NCBI RefSeq assembly: GCF_016905005.1
Contig: NZ_JADIKC010000001.1
Coordinates: 601,031-665,030, forward strand
Length of the DNA: 64,000 bases
DNA from: Dyella kyungheensis
GTDB lineage: Bacteria > Pseudomonadota > Gammaproteobacteria > Xanthomonadales > Rhodanobacteraceae
Direction: 5' to 3'
Shown: piece after piece, positions 28,970-40,553 of the stretch
How the letters are laid out: each line of letters begins with the position of its first letter
Numbering within the stretch: position 1 is the first letter of the stretch
Position numbers and translations under genes: made by a program
The notes under the pieces: generated by a model
The model's database searches: none
Told to the model about the DNA's origin: nothing
The model's input: only the letters and a program-made list of their open reading frames with translations

Positions 28970-30475
28970 ATGAGCAAAGAACTTTTGCTGGTGGTTGACG
29001 CGGTTGCCAATGAAAAAGGCGTGCCGCGCGAAGTGATTTTCCAGGCGATGGAAGCCGCGCTCGCGTCCGCCGCCAAGAAGCGCTACCCGGATGAGGATCC
29101 GGATATCCGCGTGGTCATCGACCGCCACACCGGCGATTACGAGACCTTCCGTCGTTGGGAAATCATCGCCGACGACGGCGAGATGGAATCGCCGTATCAC
29201 CAGGTGCGCCTGATGGACGCCGTCGACGAGCGCGAAGGCGCCGAAGTGGGCGAGTACATCGAGACGCAGATCGAGAACGCCGAATTCGGCCGCATCGCCG
29301 CGCAGGCCGCCAAGCAGGTGATCGTGCAGCGCGTGCGCGAAGCCGAGCGCATGCAAGTGGTCGACGCCTTCCGCGAGCGCGTGGGCGAGCTGGTCACCGG
29401 CATCGTCAAGCGCGTCGAGCGCGGCAACGTGTACCTGGACCTGGGCAGCAATGCCGAGGCCTTCATCCCGCGCGACCGCACCATTCCGCGCGAATCGGCC
29501 CGTGTCGGCGACCGCGTGCGCGGCTACCTCTACGAGGTGCGCTCGGAAGCCCGCGGTCCGCAGCTGTTCGTGTCGCGCGCCGCACCGGAATTCATGATCG
29601 AGCTGTTCAAGCTCGAAGTGCCGGAAGTGGGCCAGGGCCTGGTCGAGATCAAGGGTTGCGCCCGCGATCCGGGCGACCGCGCCAAGATCGCCGTGGTCGC
29701 GCACGACACCCGCACCGATCCCATCGGTGCCTGCATCGGCATGCGCGGTTCGCGCGTGCAGGCGGTGTCCAACGAGCTCAACGGTGAGCGCGTCGACATC
29801 ATCCTGTGGCACGAGAACCAGGCCCAGTACGTCATCAATGCGATGGCGCCGGCCGAAGTGCAGTCGATCATCATGGACGAAGAGAAGCACTCCATGGACA
29901 TCGCCGTGGCCGAGGACAAGCTGTCCCAGGCGATCGGTCGCGGTGGCCAGAACGTGCGCCTCGCCAGCAAGCTCACCGGCTGGCAGCTCAACGTGATGAC
30001 GCAGGACCAGGTCGCCGCCAAGAGCGAGGCCGAGCAGGAATCCGCCCGCCAGCTGTTCATGGACAAGCTGGAAGTGGACCAGGAGATCGCCAACATCCTC
30101 GTGCAGGAAGGCTTCTCCAGCGTCGAAGAAATCGCCTACGTGCCGAGCGCCGAGCTGCTGGCCGTGGAAGGCTTCGACGAAGACATTGTTGAAGAGCTCC
30201 GCGCCCGCGCCCGCGACGCGCTGCTCACCGAAGCACTGGCGGTGGAAGAGGGCATCGACGAGCACCAGCCGTCCGATGAACTGCTGCACCTGCCGGGCAT
30301 GGACGAGGCCACCGCGTTTGCGCTGGCGTCGCGTGAAGTGGTCTCGGTGGACGATCTGGCCGACCTCGCGGTTGATGACCTGATCGATATCGACGGCATG
30401 GACGAGGAACGCGCTGCGGCGCTGATCATGGCAGCGCGTGCGCCGATGATCGCTCGTCTGGAGAAAGGTGGCTAA
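28970..30475 (+). CDS. nusA: transcription termination/antitermination protein NusA
   Basis: NusA binds RNA polymerase and modulates pausing, termination and antitermination. The 501-residue protein shows the N-terminal polymerase-binding domain (to about residue 130), an S1 domain ([16 protein letters not shown]), two KH domains ([16 protein letters not shown] and [13 protein letters not shown]) and two C-terminal helix-hairpin-helix acidic repeats as in E. coli. It lies between rimP and infB as in other proteobacteria. Confidence 0.97.
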   Translation: MSKELLLVVDAVANEKGVPREVIFQAMEAALASAAKKRYPDEDPDIRVVIDRHTGDYETFRRWEIIADDGEMESPYHQVRLMDAVDEREGAEVGEYIETQIENAEFGRIAAQAAKQVIVQRVREAERMQVVDAFRERVGELVTGIVKRVERGNVYLDLGSNAEAFIPRDRTIPRESARVGDRVRGYLYEVRSEARGPQLFVSRAAPEFMIELFKLEVPEVGQGLVEIKGCARDPGDRAKIAVVAHDTRTDPIGACIGMRGSRVQAVSNELNGERVDIILWHENQAQYVINAMAPAEVQSIIMDEEKHSMDIAVAEDKLSQAIGRGGQNVRLASKLTGWQLNVMTQDQVAAKSEAEQESARQLFMDKLEVDQEIANILVQEGFSSVEEIAYVPSAELLAVEGFDEDIVEELRARARDALLTEALAVEEGIDEHQPSDELLHLPGMDEATAFALASREVVSVDDLADLAVDDLIDIDGMDEERAAALIMAARAPMIARLEKGG

Positions 30476-30601
30476 CCGCGGGCGGCAGCGCTCGGGATGA
30501 GCGCGCCGAGGAGGGCTGAGATGCCTTCCACCAGGGATGGGTTGGCTGTGCAGGCGAAGCCGCACGGACGTTAAGCGCGGGAACGGCGGAGAAAGAACAC
30601 G

Positions 30602-33478
30602 ATGTCGGACGTAACGATCAAACAACTTGCCAAGGTACTTGGCATGCCGGTGGACAGGCTGCTTGGGCAGCTGGCCGAAGCTGGCATGAAATTCTCCGAT
30701 CCGGAGCAGATCATCAGCAGCACCGAGAAGGTGAAGCTGCTGGGCTTTCTGCGCCGTACCCATGGCAAGAGCGAAATCAGCCCCGCCGAGGCGGAGGACA
30801 GTTCGCCGCGCCAGATCACCCTCAAGCGCCGCAAGGTCAGCGAGCTGAAGGTCGCCACGCCCGGCGGCCGCGGTGCCGCGGCCAGCGCCAAGACGGTGAA
30901 CGTCGAAGTGCGCGCCAAGCGGACCTATGTCAAGCGCAGCGTCATCGCCGAAGAGGCGGGCAACGACGTCGAGCGTGAAGACGCCGTGCGCAAGCTGCAG
31001 GAATCGCAGACCCAGCGCGACCACGAAGAAACCGAGCGCCTGGAGGCGGATCGCCGCCGCCAGGAAGAAGCTCAGCTGCGTGCCGAAGAGGCCCAGCGCC
31101 AGCGCGAGGCGGAAGAAGAACAGCGTCGCCAGCAGGCCGAGGCTGAAGCGGCCGCACGCGCCCAGGAACACCAGGCGCAGCAGGAGGCCGTGGAGGCCCC
31201 TGCCGCCGCCGAACCCGCATCGGCCGAGCCGGTCAGCGCCGCTGCTGCCGACAAGCAGGTGCCGGTCGAACAGCCGGTGCAGCGCATCGACCACAGCTCG
31301 CTCGGCATGATCGTGCCGACCATCCACGAGCCGCGTCGCCGCGAGAAGAAGGTGGTCGTGGTGGCCGCTCCGGCCCCCGCGCCGGCTCCTGCGGCCGCGC
31401 CCGCCGCTGCTGCCCCGCGCGCCCCTGGTGCCGCTCGACCCGTCGGCGCCCCAGGCGCTGGCGCGCCGGGCGCCGCTGGTGCCGCCGCGGCACCGGCAGG
31501 CAGCAACAACAAGACCCGTTATGCCCGCGAGCGCGAGGAAGGCCCCGGTGGCAAGCGCTTCGCGGCTGGCGAGATGCACCTGAGCGACGCCGATCGCGCG
31601 CGCCGCTCCAACAACAAGCGTGGCAAGCCGGGCCGTGGCCCGAGCCGCGATTCGTCGCGTTCCAGCTCGCCGGCCTCCAGCGGTCCGCACGGCTTCACCC
31701 GTCCCACCGCTGCGGTGGTGCGTGAAGTCGTCATCGGCGACAACAACGTGGTGGCCGATCTCGCAAACAAGATGGCGGTCAAGGGTTCGGAAGTGGTCAA
31801 GGCCCTCTTCAAGATGGGCGTGATGGCCACCATCAACCAGACCATCGACCACGACACCGCCGTGCTGGTGGTCGAGGAACTCGGCCACACGCCGGTGGCG
31901 GCGAGCGACAACAACGCCGAGGCCGCGCTGGCTGCGCACACGCAGAACGCCGAGCTCGAGGGCGAGAAGAAGCCGCGTCCGCCGGTGGTCACCATCATGG
32001 GCCACGTCGACCACGGCAAGACCTCCACGCTCGACTACATCCGTCGCACCAAGGTCGCCTCGGGCGAAGCCGGCGGCATCACCCAGCACATCGGTGCGTA
32101 CCACGTGGAAACGCCCAAGGGCGTCATCACGTTCCTGGATACGCCAGGCCACGCCGCGTTCACCTCGATGCGTGCCCGCGGTGCCCAGTCCACCGATATC
32201 GTGGTGCTGGTGGTCGCGGCCGACGACGGCGTCATGCCGCAGACGGCCGAAGCCGTGCAGCATGCGCGCGCCGCCAAGGTGCCGCTGATCGTGGCGCTCA
32301 ACAAGATGGATAAGTCCGACGCCAATCCGGACCACGTCAAGCAGGGTCTCGGCAATCTGGAAGTGATTCCGGAAGAGTGGGGCGGCGACACCCCGTTCGT
32401 GCCGATCTCGGCCAAGACCGGCATGGGCATCGACGACCTGCTCGACGCCATTTCGGTACAGGCCGAAGTGATGGAATTGACCGCCGTGGAAGATGGCCCC
32501 GCCTCGGGCGTGGTGATCGAATCGAGCCTCGACCGCGGTCGCGGTCCGGTGGCCACGGTGTTGGTGCAGCAGGGCACGCTCAAGCGCGGCGACTTCGTCG
32601 TCTGCGGCATCGAGTACGGCCGCATGCGTGCGCTGATCGACGAGAACGGCAAGACCGTGCAGGAAGCCGGTCCGTCGATTCCGGTGCAGGTGCTGGGTCT
32701 GTCCGGCGTGCCGGAAGCCGGTGACGACTTCGTGGTGGTGGCGGACGAACGCCTCGCCCGCGAAGTGGCCGCCGAGCGCCAGCTCAAGCGTCGCGAAACG
32801 CGCATGGTCAGCAAGGCCAACCGCCTTGAAGACATAATGGCGCAGATGGCCCAGGGCGCCGAGCAGCAGACGCTCAACATCCTGGTCAAGGCCGACGTGC
32901 AGGGTTCGGTGCAGGCACTGCGCGAATCGCTCAGCCAGATCGGTAACGAGAACGTGAAGGTCAACGTGATCGCGGCCGGCGTCGGCGGCATCACCGAGTC
33001 CGACGCGACGCTCGCCGCCGCCTCCAAGGCGCTGGTGATCGGCTTCAACGTCCGTGCGGATGCCTCGGCCCGCAAGGTGATCGACACCTCCGGTCTGGAT
33101 GTCCGCTACTTCTCGATCATCTATGACGTGATCGACCAGGTGAAGCAGGCCGCTTCGGGTCTGCTGGGCAAGGAAGTGCGCGAGGAGATCATCGGCGTGG
33201 CGCAGGTCCGCGAGGTCTTCCGCAGCTCCAAGTTCGGCGCGGTGGCCGGTTGCATGGTCATCGAAGGCACGGTCAAGCGCAGCAAGCCGATCCGTGTGTT
33301 GCGCGACAACACCGTGGTCTTCCAGGGCGAACTGGAATCGCTGCGCCGCTTCAAGGATCTCGTCGACGAAGTGCGCAACGGCATGGAATGCGGTATCGCC
33401 GTGAAGCAGTACAACGACGTCAAGGTCGGCGACCAGATCGAATGCTTCGAGCGTATCGAGGTGGCCCGCACGCTGTAA
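30602..33478 (+). CDS. infB: translation initiation factor IF-2
   Basis: IF-2 is the GTPase that places initiator tRNA on the ribosome. The 958-residue protein has an N-terminal IF2N domain (residues 1-50), a long charged Glu/Gln/Arg coiled region, an Ala/Pro-rich linker (about 255-300), a second IF2N region, then the G domain with GHVDHGKT near residue 466, DTPGHAAF and NKMD, and domains II-IV. A GGAG site precedes the ATG. It shares its neighbourhood with the initiator tRNA it uses. Confidence 0.98.
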   Translation: MSDVTIKQLAKVLGMPVDRLLGQLAEAGMKFSDPEQIISSTEKVKLLGFLRRTHGKSEISPAEAEDSSPRQITLKRRKVSELKVATPGGRGAAASAKTVNVEVRAKRTYVKRSVIAEEAGNDVEREDAVRKLQESQTQRDHEETERLEADRRRQEEAQLRAEEAQRQREAEEEQRRQQAEAEAAARAQEHQAQQEAVEAPAAAEPASAEPVSAAAADKQVPVEQPVQRIDHSSLGMIVPTIHEPRRREKKVVVVAAPAPAPAPAAAPAAAAPRAPGAARPVGAPGAGAPGAAGAAAAPAGSNNKTRYAREREEGPGGKRFAAGEMHLSDADRARRSNNKRGKPGRGPSRDSSRSSSPASSGPHGFTRPTAAVVREVVIGDNNVVADLANKMAVKGSEVVKALFKMGVMATINQTIDHDTAVLVVEELGHTPVAASDNNAEAALAAHTQNAELEGEKKPRPPVVTIMGHVDHGKTSTLDYIRRTKVASGEAGGITQHIGAYHVETPKGVITFLDTPGHAAFTSMRARGAQSTDIVVLVVAADDGVMPQTAEAVQHARAAKVPLIVALNKMDKSDANPDHVKQGLGNLEVIPEEWGGDTPFVPISAKTGMGIDDLLDAISVQAEVMELTAVEDGPASGVVIESSLDRGRGPVATVLVQQGTLKRGDFVVCGIEYGRMRALIDENGKTVQEAGPSIPVQVLGLSGVPEAGDDFVVVADERLAREVAAERQLKRRETRMVSKANRLEDIMAQMAQGAEQQTLNILVKADVQGSVQALRESLSQIGNENVKVNVIAAGVGGITESDATLAAASKALVIGFNVRADASARKVIDTSGLDVRYFSIIYDVIDQVKQAASGLLGKEVREEIIGVAQVREVFRSSKFGAVAGCMVIEGTVKRSKPIRVLRDNTVVFQGELESLRRFKDLVDEVRNGMECGIAVKQYNDVKVGDQIECFERIEVARTL

Positions 33479-33486
33479 CGGTGGCC

Positions 33487-33503
33487 GGCCCGTGAATCGG
33501 GCC
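33487..33503 (+). other. GC hairpin after infB
   Basis: GGCCCG-TGAAT-CGGGCC forms a 6-bp stem 9 bases after the infB stop. There is no T tract directly after it, so it is a weak terminator candidate at best. Confidence 0.35.
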
Positions 33504-33606
33504 GTCACCCCAGTGGTGGTTTTATCGGCGGGCGGTGTGGACAACCACATCGCTCGCTTTGTTTTTCGGGTCTCGCCATGCCGGCGCGGCAATGCTCTTA
33601 TTTGAA

Positions 33607-33719
33607 AAGCGCGTCCATGGATGGGCGCTTCTTGACTCTCGCGTTCATGGATGAGCGCAAAACTGAACAGTGCGGCCATGGGTGGCCGCTTTTTGATCCT
33701 CGCGTTCAAGGATGAACGC
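33607..33719 (+). repeat. paired-hairpin repeat, copy A (infB/rbfA gap)
   Basis: Four short hairpins in a row: AAGCGC/GCGCTT with inner CCAT-GG-ATGG (33607-33630), GCGTTCAT/ATGAGCGC (33641-33658), GCGGCCA-TGGG-TGGCCGC (33672-33689, followed by five T) and GCGTTCA-AGGA-TGAACGC (33702-33719). Spacers of the type TTTTTGATCCTC/CTTGACTCTC separate them. The same two stem types recur before pnp and between sucA and sucB. The last hairpin ends 19 bases before the rbfA ATG. Confidence 0.85.
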
Positions 33720-33738
33720 AAAAACTTAGGAGTGCGTC

Positions 33739-34128
33739 ATGCCCTCACGCGATTTCAAACGTACCGACCGCGTCGGCGCTGAACTGCGCCGCGAACTGGC
33801 CCTGCTGGTCCACGCCGCCGTGCGCGATCACGGGCTGCCGTCCGTCAGCGTGTCCGACGTGGAAGTGACCCGCGATCTGGACTGGGCCACGGTATGGGTG
33901 ACGGCCTTGCAGCCGGAGCGTTCCACCGAGGCGATGAAGGCGCTCAAGGAGCTGGCGGTGGAATTCCGCCGCGAGCTTTCGCGCTCGATGCGCCTGCGCC
34001 GCGTGCCGGAACTGCGCTTCAAGTACGACGATTCGGTCGACAAGGGCGAGCGCATCGAGACCCTGTTGCGCCAGGACGCTGCACGCGCGCCGGCAGCGGA
34101 TGAGAAGGGCGACGGCGAGCAGGATTGA
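33739..34128 (+). CDS. rbfA: 30S ribosome-binding factor RbfA
   Basis: RbfA acts late in 30S assembly and in cold adaptation. The 129-residue protein has the KH-like fold segments VSVSDVEVTRDLDWATVWVT and ELRFKYDDSVDKGERIETLL. The ribosome binding site is TTAGGAG, directly after the hairpin repeat. It lies between infB and truB, the usual place. Confidence 0.96.
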   Translation: MPSRDFKRTDRVGAELRRELALLVHAAVRDHGLPSVSVSDVEVTRDLDWATVWVTALQPERSTEAMKALKELAVEFRRELSRSMRLRRVPELRFKYDDSVDKGERIETLLRQDAARAPAADEKGDGEQD

Positions 34129-34160
34129 ACGTTGTTCGAGTCCCGCCTCAACCTCAGCTG

Positions 34161-34304
34161 CCCCTCACCGTCATTCCGGCGCAGGCCGGAATCCAGTAGC
34201 GATGCGCAGGCTTGTCGCCACAGCCTGCACGCTCTGAAGCCTTGCGCAACAGCCCTTTGCCCGGGCTACTGGATTCCGGCCTGCGCCGGAACGACGGTGA
34301 GGGT
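34161..34304. repeat. long REP-like inverted repeat, copy 3 (rbfA/truB gap)
   Basis: Arms 34161-34200 and 34265-34304 are reverse complements with 38 of 40 positions matching; the 64 bases between them are unlike those of copy 2. It fills most of the rbfA-truB gap inside a cluster that is normally one transcript. Confidence 0.9.
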
Positions 34305-34340
34305 GTAGGGAGCGCGTATGCCAGATCTTGAACAGGCTCC

Positions 34341-35294
34341 ATGAACAAAACTCCCATGAAGCGGAAGATTCGTTTTCGCGACCTGCACGGCATCGTGTTG
34401 CTGGACAAGCCGCTGGGGTTGAGCTCCAACGCGGCGCTGCAGGCCGTTCGCAAAGGCATTTTCCAGGCGGAGAAGGGCGGCCACACCGGCGCGCTCGACC
34501 CGCTCGCCACCGGCCTGCTGCCGCTGTGCTTCGGCGAGGCGACCAAGATCGCCGGCATGCTGCTGGGCTCGCGCAAGGCCTATCTGGCCGAGTGCCGCCT
34601 GGGCGCCACCACCTCGACCGCGGATCTCGAGGGCGAGGTCGTGCTGGAGCGGCCGGTACCCCGGCTATCCGACGCCGATATCGAGGCCTCGCTGGCCAAG
34701 CTGCGCGGGCGCATCACCCAGGTCCCGCCGATCTATTCGGCCATCAAGATCGATGGCGAACCGCTCTACGTGAAAGCACGGCGCGGCGAGGCGGTGGATG
34801 TGCCGTCGCGCGAGGTGGAGGTCTACCGGCTGGAGGTGGTGTCCCGCACCGACGACACCCTCACGCTCTACGTGGAATGCGGCTCGGGCACCTATGTGCG
34901 CAGCCTGGCCGTCGACCTGGGCGAGGACCTGGGCTGCGGCGCGCACCTGACGGCGCTGCGGCGCCTCTGGGTCGAACCGTTCCGCGAGCCTGCCATGGTC
35001 ACGCTGGAGCAACTGCAGGCGGCGCTGGAGCAGGGCGACGAGGCCTTGCTGCCGTTGCTGCTGCCGGTTTCGGCGGGCCTGGCCGACCTGCCGGCGATCC
35101 ACCTGACCGCCGAACTCAGCCTGGCCGTCTCACAGGGGCAGCAGATTCCGCTGGATGCGTCGATGACCGGGCGGCTGTCGTTGTTCGCCGACGACGGCCG
35201 TCTGCTTGCCCTGGGCGAGGCCGTGGACGGAAAACTGTGCATCGTGCGGGGTTTTAACCTCGCGCCGGATGCCCGGGACAAACGCCCACTATGA
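34341..35294 (+). CDS. truB: tRNA pseudouridine(55) synthase
   Basis: TruB makes pseudouridine 55 in the T loop of tRNAs. The 317-residue protein has the catalytic aspartate in [13 protein letters not shown], the [12 protein letters not shown] motif and the [11 protein letters not shown] motif, then a C-terminal PUA-like part. The ATG at 34341 is used; an ATG at 34356 (MKRKIRF) is also possible. Confidence 0.97.
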   Translation: MNKTPMKRKIRFRDLHGIVLLDKPLGLSSNAALQAVRKGIFQAEKGGHTGALDPLATGLLPLCFGEATKIAGMLLGSRKAYLAECRLGATTSTADLEGEVVLERPVPRLSDADIEASLAKLRGRITQVPPIYSAIKIDGEPLYVKARRGEAVDVPSREVEVYRLEVVSRTDDTLTLYVECGSGTYVRSLAVDLGEDLGCGAHLTALRRLWVEPFREPAMVTLEQLQAALEQGDEALLPLLLPVSAGLADLPAIHLTAELSLAVSQGQQIPLDASMTGRLSLFADDGRLLALGEAVDGKLCIVRGFNLAPDARDKRPL

Positions 35295-35299
35295 CGGTC

Positions 35300-35329
35300 T
35301 TGTTGTCACGGGCCTCCGGTCGTTACAAT
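35300..35329 (+). promoter_or_regulatory. candidate promoter of rpsO
   Basis: TTGTTG (35300-35305) and TACAAT (35324-35329) are 18 bases apart; TTGTCA (35303-35308) with a 15-base spacer is the alternative -35. It lies about 100 bases before rpsO and ahead of the large hairpin. Confidence 0.45.
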
Positions 35330-35362
35330 ACGGAGCTTGTTTCAGAGTTTTCATTCATCTAG

Positions 35363-35416
35363 GCGAAGCTTGCGCAACGTCATGGCGTGACGTTGCGCAA
35401 GCTTCGCACCCGTTTT
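35363..35416 (+). promoter_or_regulatory. 20-bp perfect hairpin plus T tract in the rpsO leader
   Basis: Positions 35363-35382 and 35388-35407 are perfect reverse complements with a TGGCG loop. ACCCG and seven T residues follow, then the AGGAAG ribosome binding site of rpsO. It has the form of a strong terminator, yet it lies downstream of the candidate rpsO promoter and ends only about 15 bases before the ribosome binding site. It may end the truB transcript, attenuate rpsO, or act in S15 autoregulation. Confidence 0.85.
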
Positions 35417-35432
35417 TTTAGGAAGATCTAAC

Positions 35433-35702
35433 ATGTCCCTTACCGCAGAACAGACCGGCAAAATCATCGCTGACTTCGGCCGCGTGCCGAACGACACGGG
35501 TTCGCCGGAAGTGCAGGTCGCCCTGCTGTCGGCCCGCATCGACCACCTCACCGACCATTTCAAGGCGCACAAGCAGGATCACCATTCCCGCCGCGGCCTG
35601 CTGAAGCTGGTCAACCAGCGCAAGCGCCTGCTTGCCTACCTGAAGGATCGTGACCTGGCTCGTTACCAGGGCCTGATCGAGCGCCTCGGCCTCCGTAGGT
35701 AA
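35433..35702 (+). CDS. rpsO: 30S ribosomal protein S15
   Basis: S15 binds the central domain of 16S rRNA early in assembly. The 89-residue protein is typical in length, with the conserved [21 protein letters not shown] and [22 protein letters not shown] segments and the end [18 protein letters not shown] precedes the ATG. It precedes pnp as in most proteobacteria. Confidence 0.99.
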   Translation: MSLTAEQTGKIIADFGRVPNDTGSPEVQVALLSARIDHLTDHFKAHKQDHHSRRGLLKLVNQRKRLLAYLKDRDLARYQGLIERLGLRR

Positions 35703-35704
35703 TT

Positions 35705-35753
35705 TTTGCGTTCCTCCGTGAACGCAAAGATCAAAGCGGCCATCCATGGCCGC
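35705..35753 (+). repeat. paired-hairpin repeat, copy B (rpsO/pnp gap)
   Basis: TTTGCGTTC (35705-35713) pairs with GAACGCAAA (35720-35728), and GCGGCCA-TCCA-TGGCCGC lies at 35736-35753. These are the two stem types of copy A in the opposite order, so this copy lies in inverted orientation relative to transcription. The pair fills nearly all of the 73-bp gap, directly after the rpsO stop. Confidence 0.85.
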
Positions 35754-35775
35754 ACTCTTCAAATATGGAAAACCA

Positions 35776-37881
<2,106 letters not shown>

Positions 37882-37903
37882 GTCCTCGCTCCAGCGTTCA
37901 AGC

Positions 37904-37936
37904 AAAAGCCCGGCGAAAGCCGGGCTTTTGTTTTTT
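37904..37936 (+). terminator. terminator after pnp
   Basis: A perfect 11-bp stem (37904-37914 with 37919-37929) closed by a GAAA tetraloop and followed by GTTTTTT. It ends the rimP-pnp cluster. Confidence 0.95.
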
Positions 37937-37977
37937 CAGAGGCGGGAATGATCGGGAGAGGTAAGGCCACTCTTAGC

Positions 37978-38007
37978 TCGTCATTCCGACCTGCGCCGGA
38001 ATGACGA
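37978..38007. repeat. single-arm REP-like palindrome, copy 4
   Basis: TCGTCATTCCG and CGGAATGACGA flank an 8-base centre (ACCTGCGC). It is one unit of the ATTCCGGC family without a partner arm. It lies in the 256-bp gap between pnp and phaE; apart from the terminator nothing else is recognised in that gap. Confidence 0.75.
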
Positions 38008-38137
38008 AACCGCCAGCATGACTGCCCGCTGATGCTGCGCTGCGACTTCGTCCGAATTCCTGCCGGACTAATGCGCTTTTTGCGTCTGGCGCAACAGGCT
38101 TTTGCTACGATGCCCTGAGTATGAAGAGGATGCAGGC

Positions 38138-39196
38138 ATGGCCGATCAGGCAACTGACTTTCTGAAGGATTACCAGTCGATGGCGCAGCAATCCTGGGAC
38201 GCCTGGACCCGTTACCTGCAGCAGCATTCGGCCTCCTCGACGCCCTTCGGCGCAACCGCCTCGCCATTCGGCCCGGCCGCCACCGGCGACGACCTGATGG
38301 CGCGCAGCATGGCCGCCCTCAAGGGTTATGGCGACTGGCTGCAGGGCGCCGTCGGCAGCGGTCTCGGCCAGGGGCCGGCCGACTGGCAGCAGTCGTTGCA
38401 GCAGCTTTTTTCGAACCTGGGCGGCCAGCCGTTCGGGCATGCGTTCGCCAGCATCGACAGCGAGGCGGCGAAGAGCTTCGCGCAGATGTGGCAGGGCTGG
38501 ATGCAGTCCAATCCGCCGAACTTCGGCGGCATGAAGTTCGATGTCGAGCACATGGCCGCGTTCGGCTACACGCGCGAACGCCAGCGTTTGCAGCAGGCGC
38601 TGGCGGCCGCCATGCAGAATTACTCCGAGTGGGCCGGCAAGTACCAGTCGCTGATCCAGCGCGCCAACAGCGAAGGCTTCGAGCGCCTGCAGGCCAAGCT
38701 GGCCGGCTTCGCCGATTCATCCAAGCAGATCGAATCGCTCAAGGCGCTCTACGACCTGTGGGTGGACGCGGCGGAAGAGGCCTATGCGCAGATCGCGCTG
38801 TCGGAAGAATTCCGCCAGGCCTATGGCGAAATGGTCAACGCGCAGGGCCGCGTGCGCCAGTTGCAGCAGCAACAGCTCGAAGCGTTGTGCCGCGACATGG
38901 GTGTGCCCACGCGCAGCGAAGTGAGTGCGCTCGGCAAGCGCATGCATGAGTTGCGCCGCGAAGTGCGTGAAGGCCATGCGCCGCAGGGCAACGACGAAGT
39001 GGCGGCCTTGCGCGCCGAAGTGGCCGCGCTCAAGCGCCAGCTCGCGGGCAAGCCCGAGGCCGTCAAACCGGTCGAGAAGAAACCGGCGCCGCGCAAGCGC
39101 GCGACCGAAAGCATCGACGTCAGCGGCTCGAAGAAGACCTCTGCCGTGGCCGCGCGCAAGACGGTAGCGCGCAACGTCAAGCGCACGCGCAAGTAA
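38138..39196 (+). CDS. phaE: class III PHA synthase subunit PhaE, with basic tail
   Basis: PhaE pairs with PhaC to polymerise hydroxyacyl-CoA into polyhydroxyalkanoate granules. The 352-residue protein shows the PhaE-type WDAWTRYLQ and YSEWAGKYQSLIQRANSEGFERLQ regions, a coiled-coil-like stretch (about residues 235-305), then a Lys/Arg/Ala-rich tail from about residue 305 (KPVEKKPAPRKR … KRTRK). Such a tail resembles histone-like DNA-binding ends of some granule proteins. AGAGGA precedes the ATG at 38138. phaC follows 9 bases after the stop. Confidence 0.9.
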   Translation: MADQATDFLKDYQSMAQQSWDAWTRYLQQHSASSTPFGATASPFGPAATGDDLMARSMAALKGYGDWLQGAVGSGLGQGPADWQQSLQQLFSNLGGQPFGHAFASIDSEAAKSFAQMWQGWMQSNPPNFGGMKFDVEHMAAFGYTRERQRLQQALAAAMQNYSEWAGKYQSLIQRANSEGFERLQAKLAGFADSSKQIESLKALYDLWVDAAEEAYAQIALSEEFRQAYGEMVNAQGRVRQLQQQQLEALCRDMGVPTRSEVSALGKRMHELRREVREGHAPQGNDEVAALRAEVAALKRQLAGKPEAVKPVEKKPAPRKRATESIDVSGSKKTSAVAARKTVARNVKRTRK

Positions 39197-39205
39197 GGAG
39201 TTTCC

Positions 39206-40273
39206 ATGCATCCCCCGCTACGCCTCGATCCGGCGGCCCTGATGGGCGAAATCACCGCCTTCCAGCGCAAGCTGGCCGCCGGCATGGACAACCTCAAGCA
39301 TCAGCTCGAGCCCGAATACGCCAATACGCCGCGCGAGCTGGTGTACCGAGAGGACAAACTCTCGGTGTGGCGCATGAAGGGGCAGGGCAAGCCGACGGCG
39401 AAGACGCCGACGCTGATCGTCTATGCGTTGGTCAACACCGTCTGGATGACCGACCTGCAGGAAGATCGCTCGATGGTGCGCAACCTGCTCGAGCAGGGCG
39501 AGGACATCTACCTGCTCGATTGGGGTTATCCCGATGCGGCCGATCGCTGGCTCGGGCTCGACGACTACATCAACGGTTATCTCGATCGTTGCGTGGATGC
39601 CGTGTGCAAGCAGGCCGGCGTGGATGCGATCAACCTGCTCGGCATCTGCCAGGGCGGCACGTTCTCGCTCTGCTACACGGCGACGCACGGCGAGAAGGTG
39701 AAGAACCTGATCACCATGGTGACGCCGGTCGATTTCCAGACGCCCGACAACATGCTCTCGAGCTGGTCGCAGCATATGGACGTCGATTTGTTCGTCGACA
39801 CCATGGGCAATATTCCCGCCGAGCTGCTCAACTGGGTCTATCTCACGCTGAAGCCGGTGCGCTTGAACCAGCAGAAGTACGTGGGCCTGGTCGACATCCT
39901 GGACAACCCGAAAGAGCTGCAGAATTTCCTGCGCATGGAACGCTGGATCTTCGACTCGCCCGATCAGGCGGGCGAAGCGTTCCGCGAGTTCATCAAGGAG
40001 TTCTATCAGCAGAACAAGCTGATCAAGGGCGACCTGATCATCGGCGGCAAGCCGGTGGACCTGGGCATGATCAGCCATCCCGTGCTGAATATTTTCGCCG
40101 AGCAGGATCACCTGGTGCCGCCGGATGCCTCGCGTGCGCTGGAGCGCCATGTGGGCAGTGCCGACTACACGCAGATCGCGTTCAAGGGCGGCCATATCGG
40201 CATCTACGTTTCGGGCCGCGCGCAACGCGAAGTGCCGCCGGCCATCCATCAATGGCTCAGTACGAGAGACTGA
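39206..40273 (+). CDS. phaC: class III poly(3-hydroxyalkanoate) synthase subunit PhaC
   Basis: PhaC is the catalytic subunit. Its 355 residues match the short class III form. The lipase-like box GICQGG holds the nucleophile Cys148; Asp301 (AEQDHLVPP) and His330 ([10 protein letters not shown]) complete the triad. AAGGAG lies directly before the ATG. With phaE upstream this makes a PhaEC synthase; PhaA, PhaB and phasin genes are not in the window, so the monomer source is unknown. Confidence 0.97.
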   Translation: MHPPLRLDPAALMGEITAFQRKLAAGMDNLKHQLEPEYANTPRELVYREDKLSVWRMKGQGKPTAKTPTLIVYALVNTVWMTDLQEDRSMVRNLLEQGEDIYLLDWGYPDAADRWLGLDDYINGYLDRCVDAVCKQAGVDAINLLGICQGGTFSLCYTATHGEKVKNLITMVTPVDFQTPDNMLSSWSQHMDVDLFVDTMGNIPAELLNWVYLTLKPVRLNQQKYVGLVDILDNPKELQNFLRMERWIFDSPDQAGEAFREFIKEFYQQNKLIKGDLIIGGKPVDLGMISHPVLNIFAEQDHLVPPDASRALERHVGSADYTQIAFKGGHIGIYVSGRAQREVPPAIHQWLSTRD

Positions 40274-40305
40274 ATTTTCCACCGGCACTCAAACAGGGAA
40301 TGAGC

Positions 40306-40491
40306 ATGCAAAGACGTCTGCATCGATCGTTGACGGACCGGAAACTGGCCGGCGTCTGTGGTGGTATCGCCGAGTACCTCGGCTGGGATCCGACGCTGGT
40401 GCGTGTGCTCTGGATCGTGCTCACCTTCCTCGGTGGCTCGGGCATCCTGGCCTATCTGATTCTCTGGCTGGTCATGCCCGACGGCCCCTGA
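40306..40491 (+). CDS. small PspC-domain membrane protein
   Basis: A 61-residue protein: the N-terminal basic part [27 protein letters not shown] is the PspC signature, followed by one long hydrophobic region (residues about 32-58). PspC domains occur in envelope-stress proteins and in small stand-alone proteins like this. The ATG at 40306 lies 6 bases after AGGGA; an ATG at 40300 is too close to that site. It starts 32 bases after phaC and is probably co-transcribed; a role in PHA storage is not shown. Confidence 0.85.
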   Translation: MQRRLHRSLTDRKLAGVCGGIAEYLGWDPTLVRVLWIVLTFLGGSGILAYLILWLVMPDGP

Positions 40492-40553
40492 TCTCGCGGC
40501 AGGCGCGTTGGTGCGCCGCCGACCTTCCTCTTTATCGCTTGGCGTTTTGTTCT

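Noticed and set aside
33607..33719. Repeated short palindromes considered as a CRISPR array
   Set aside because: The units are hairpins of two types with no uniform spacers, and there are no cas genes.
28928..33721. 1597-residue open frame on the minus strand across nusA and infB
   Set aside because: It mirrors two clear plus-strand genes; long antisense frames are expected at this GC content, and its His/Arg/Ala-rich sequence has no family features.
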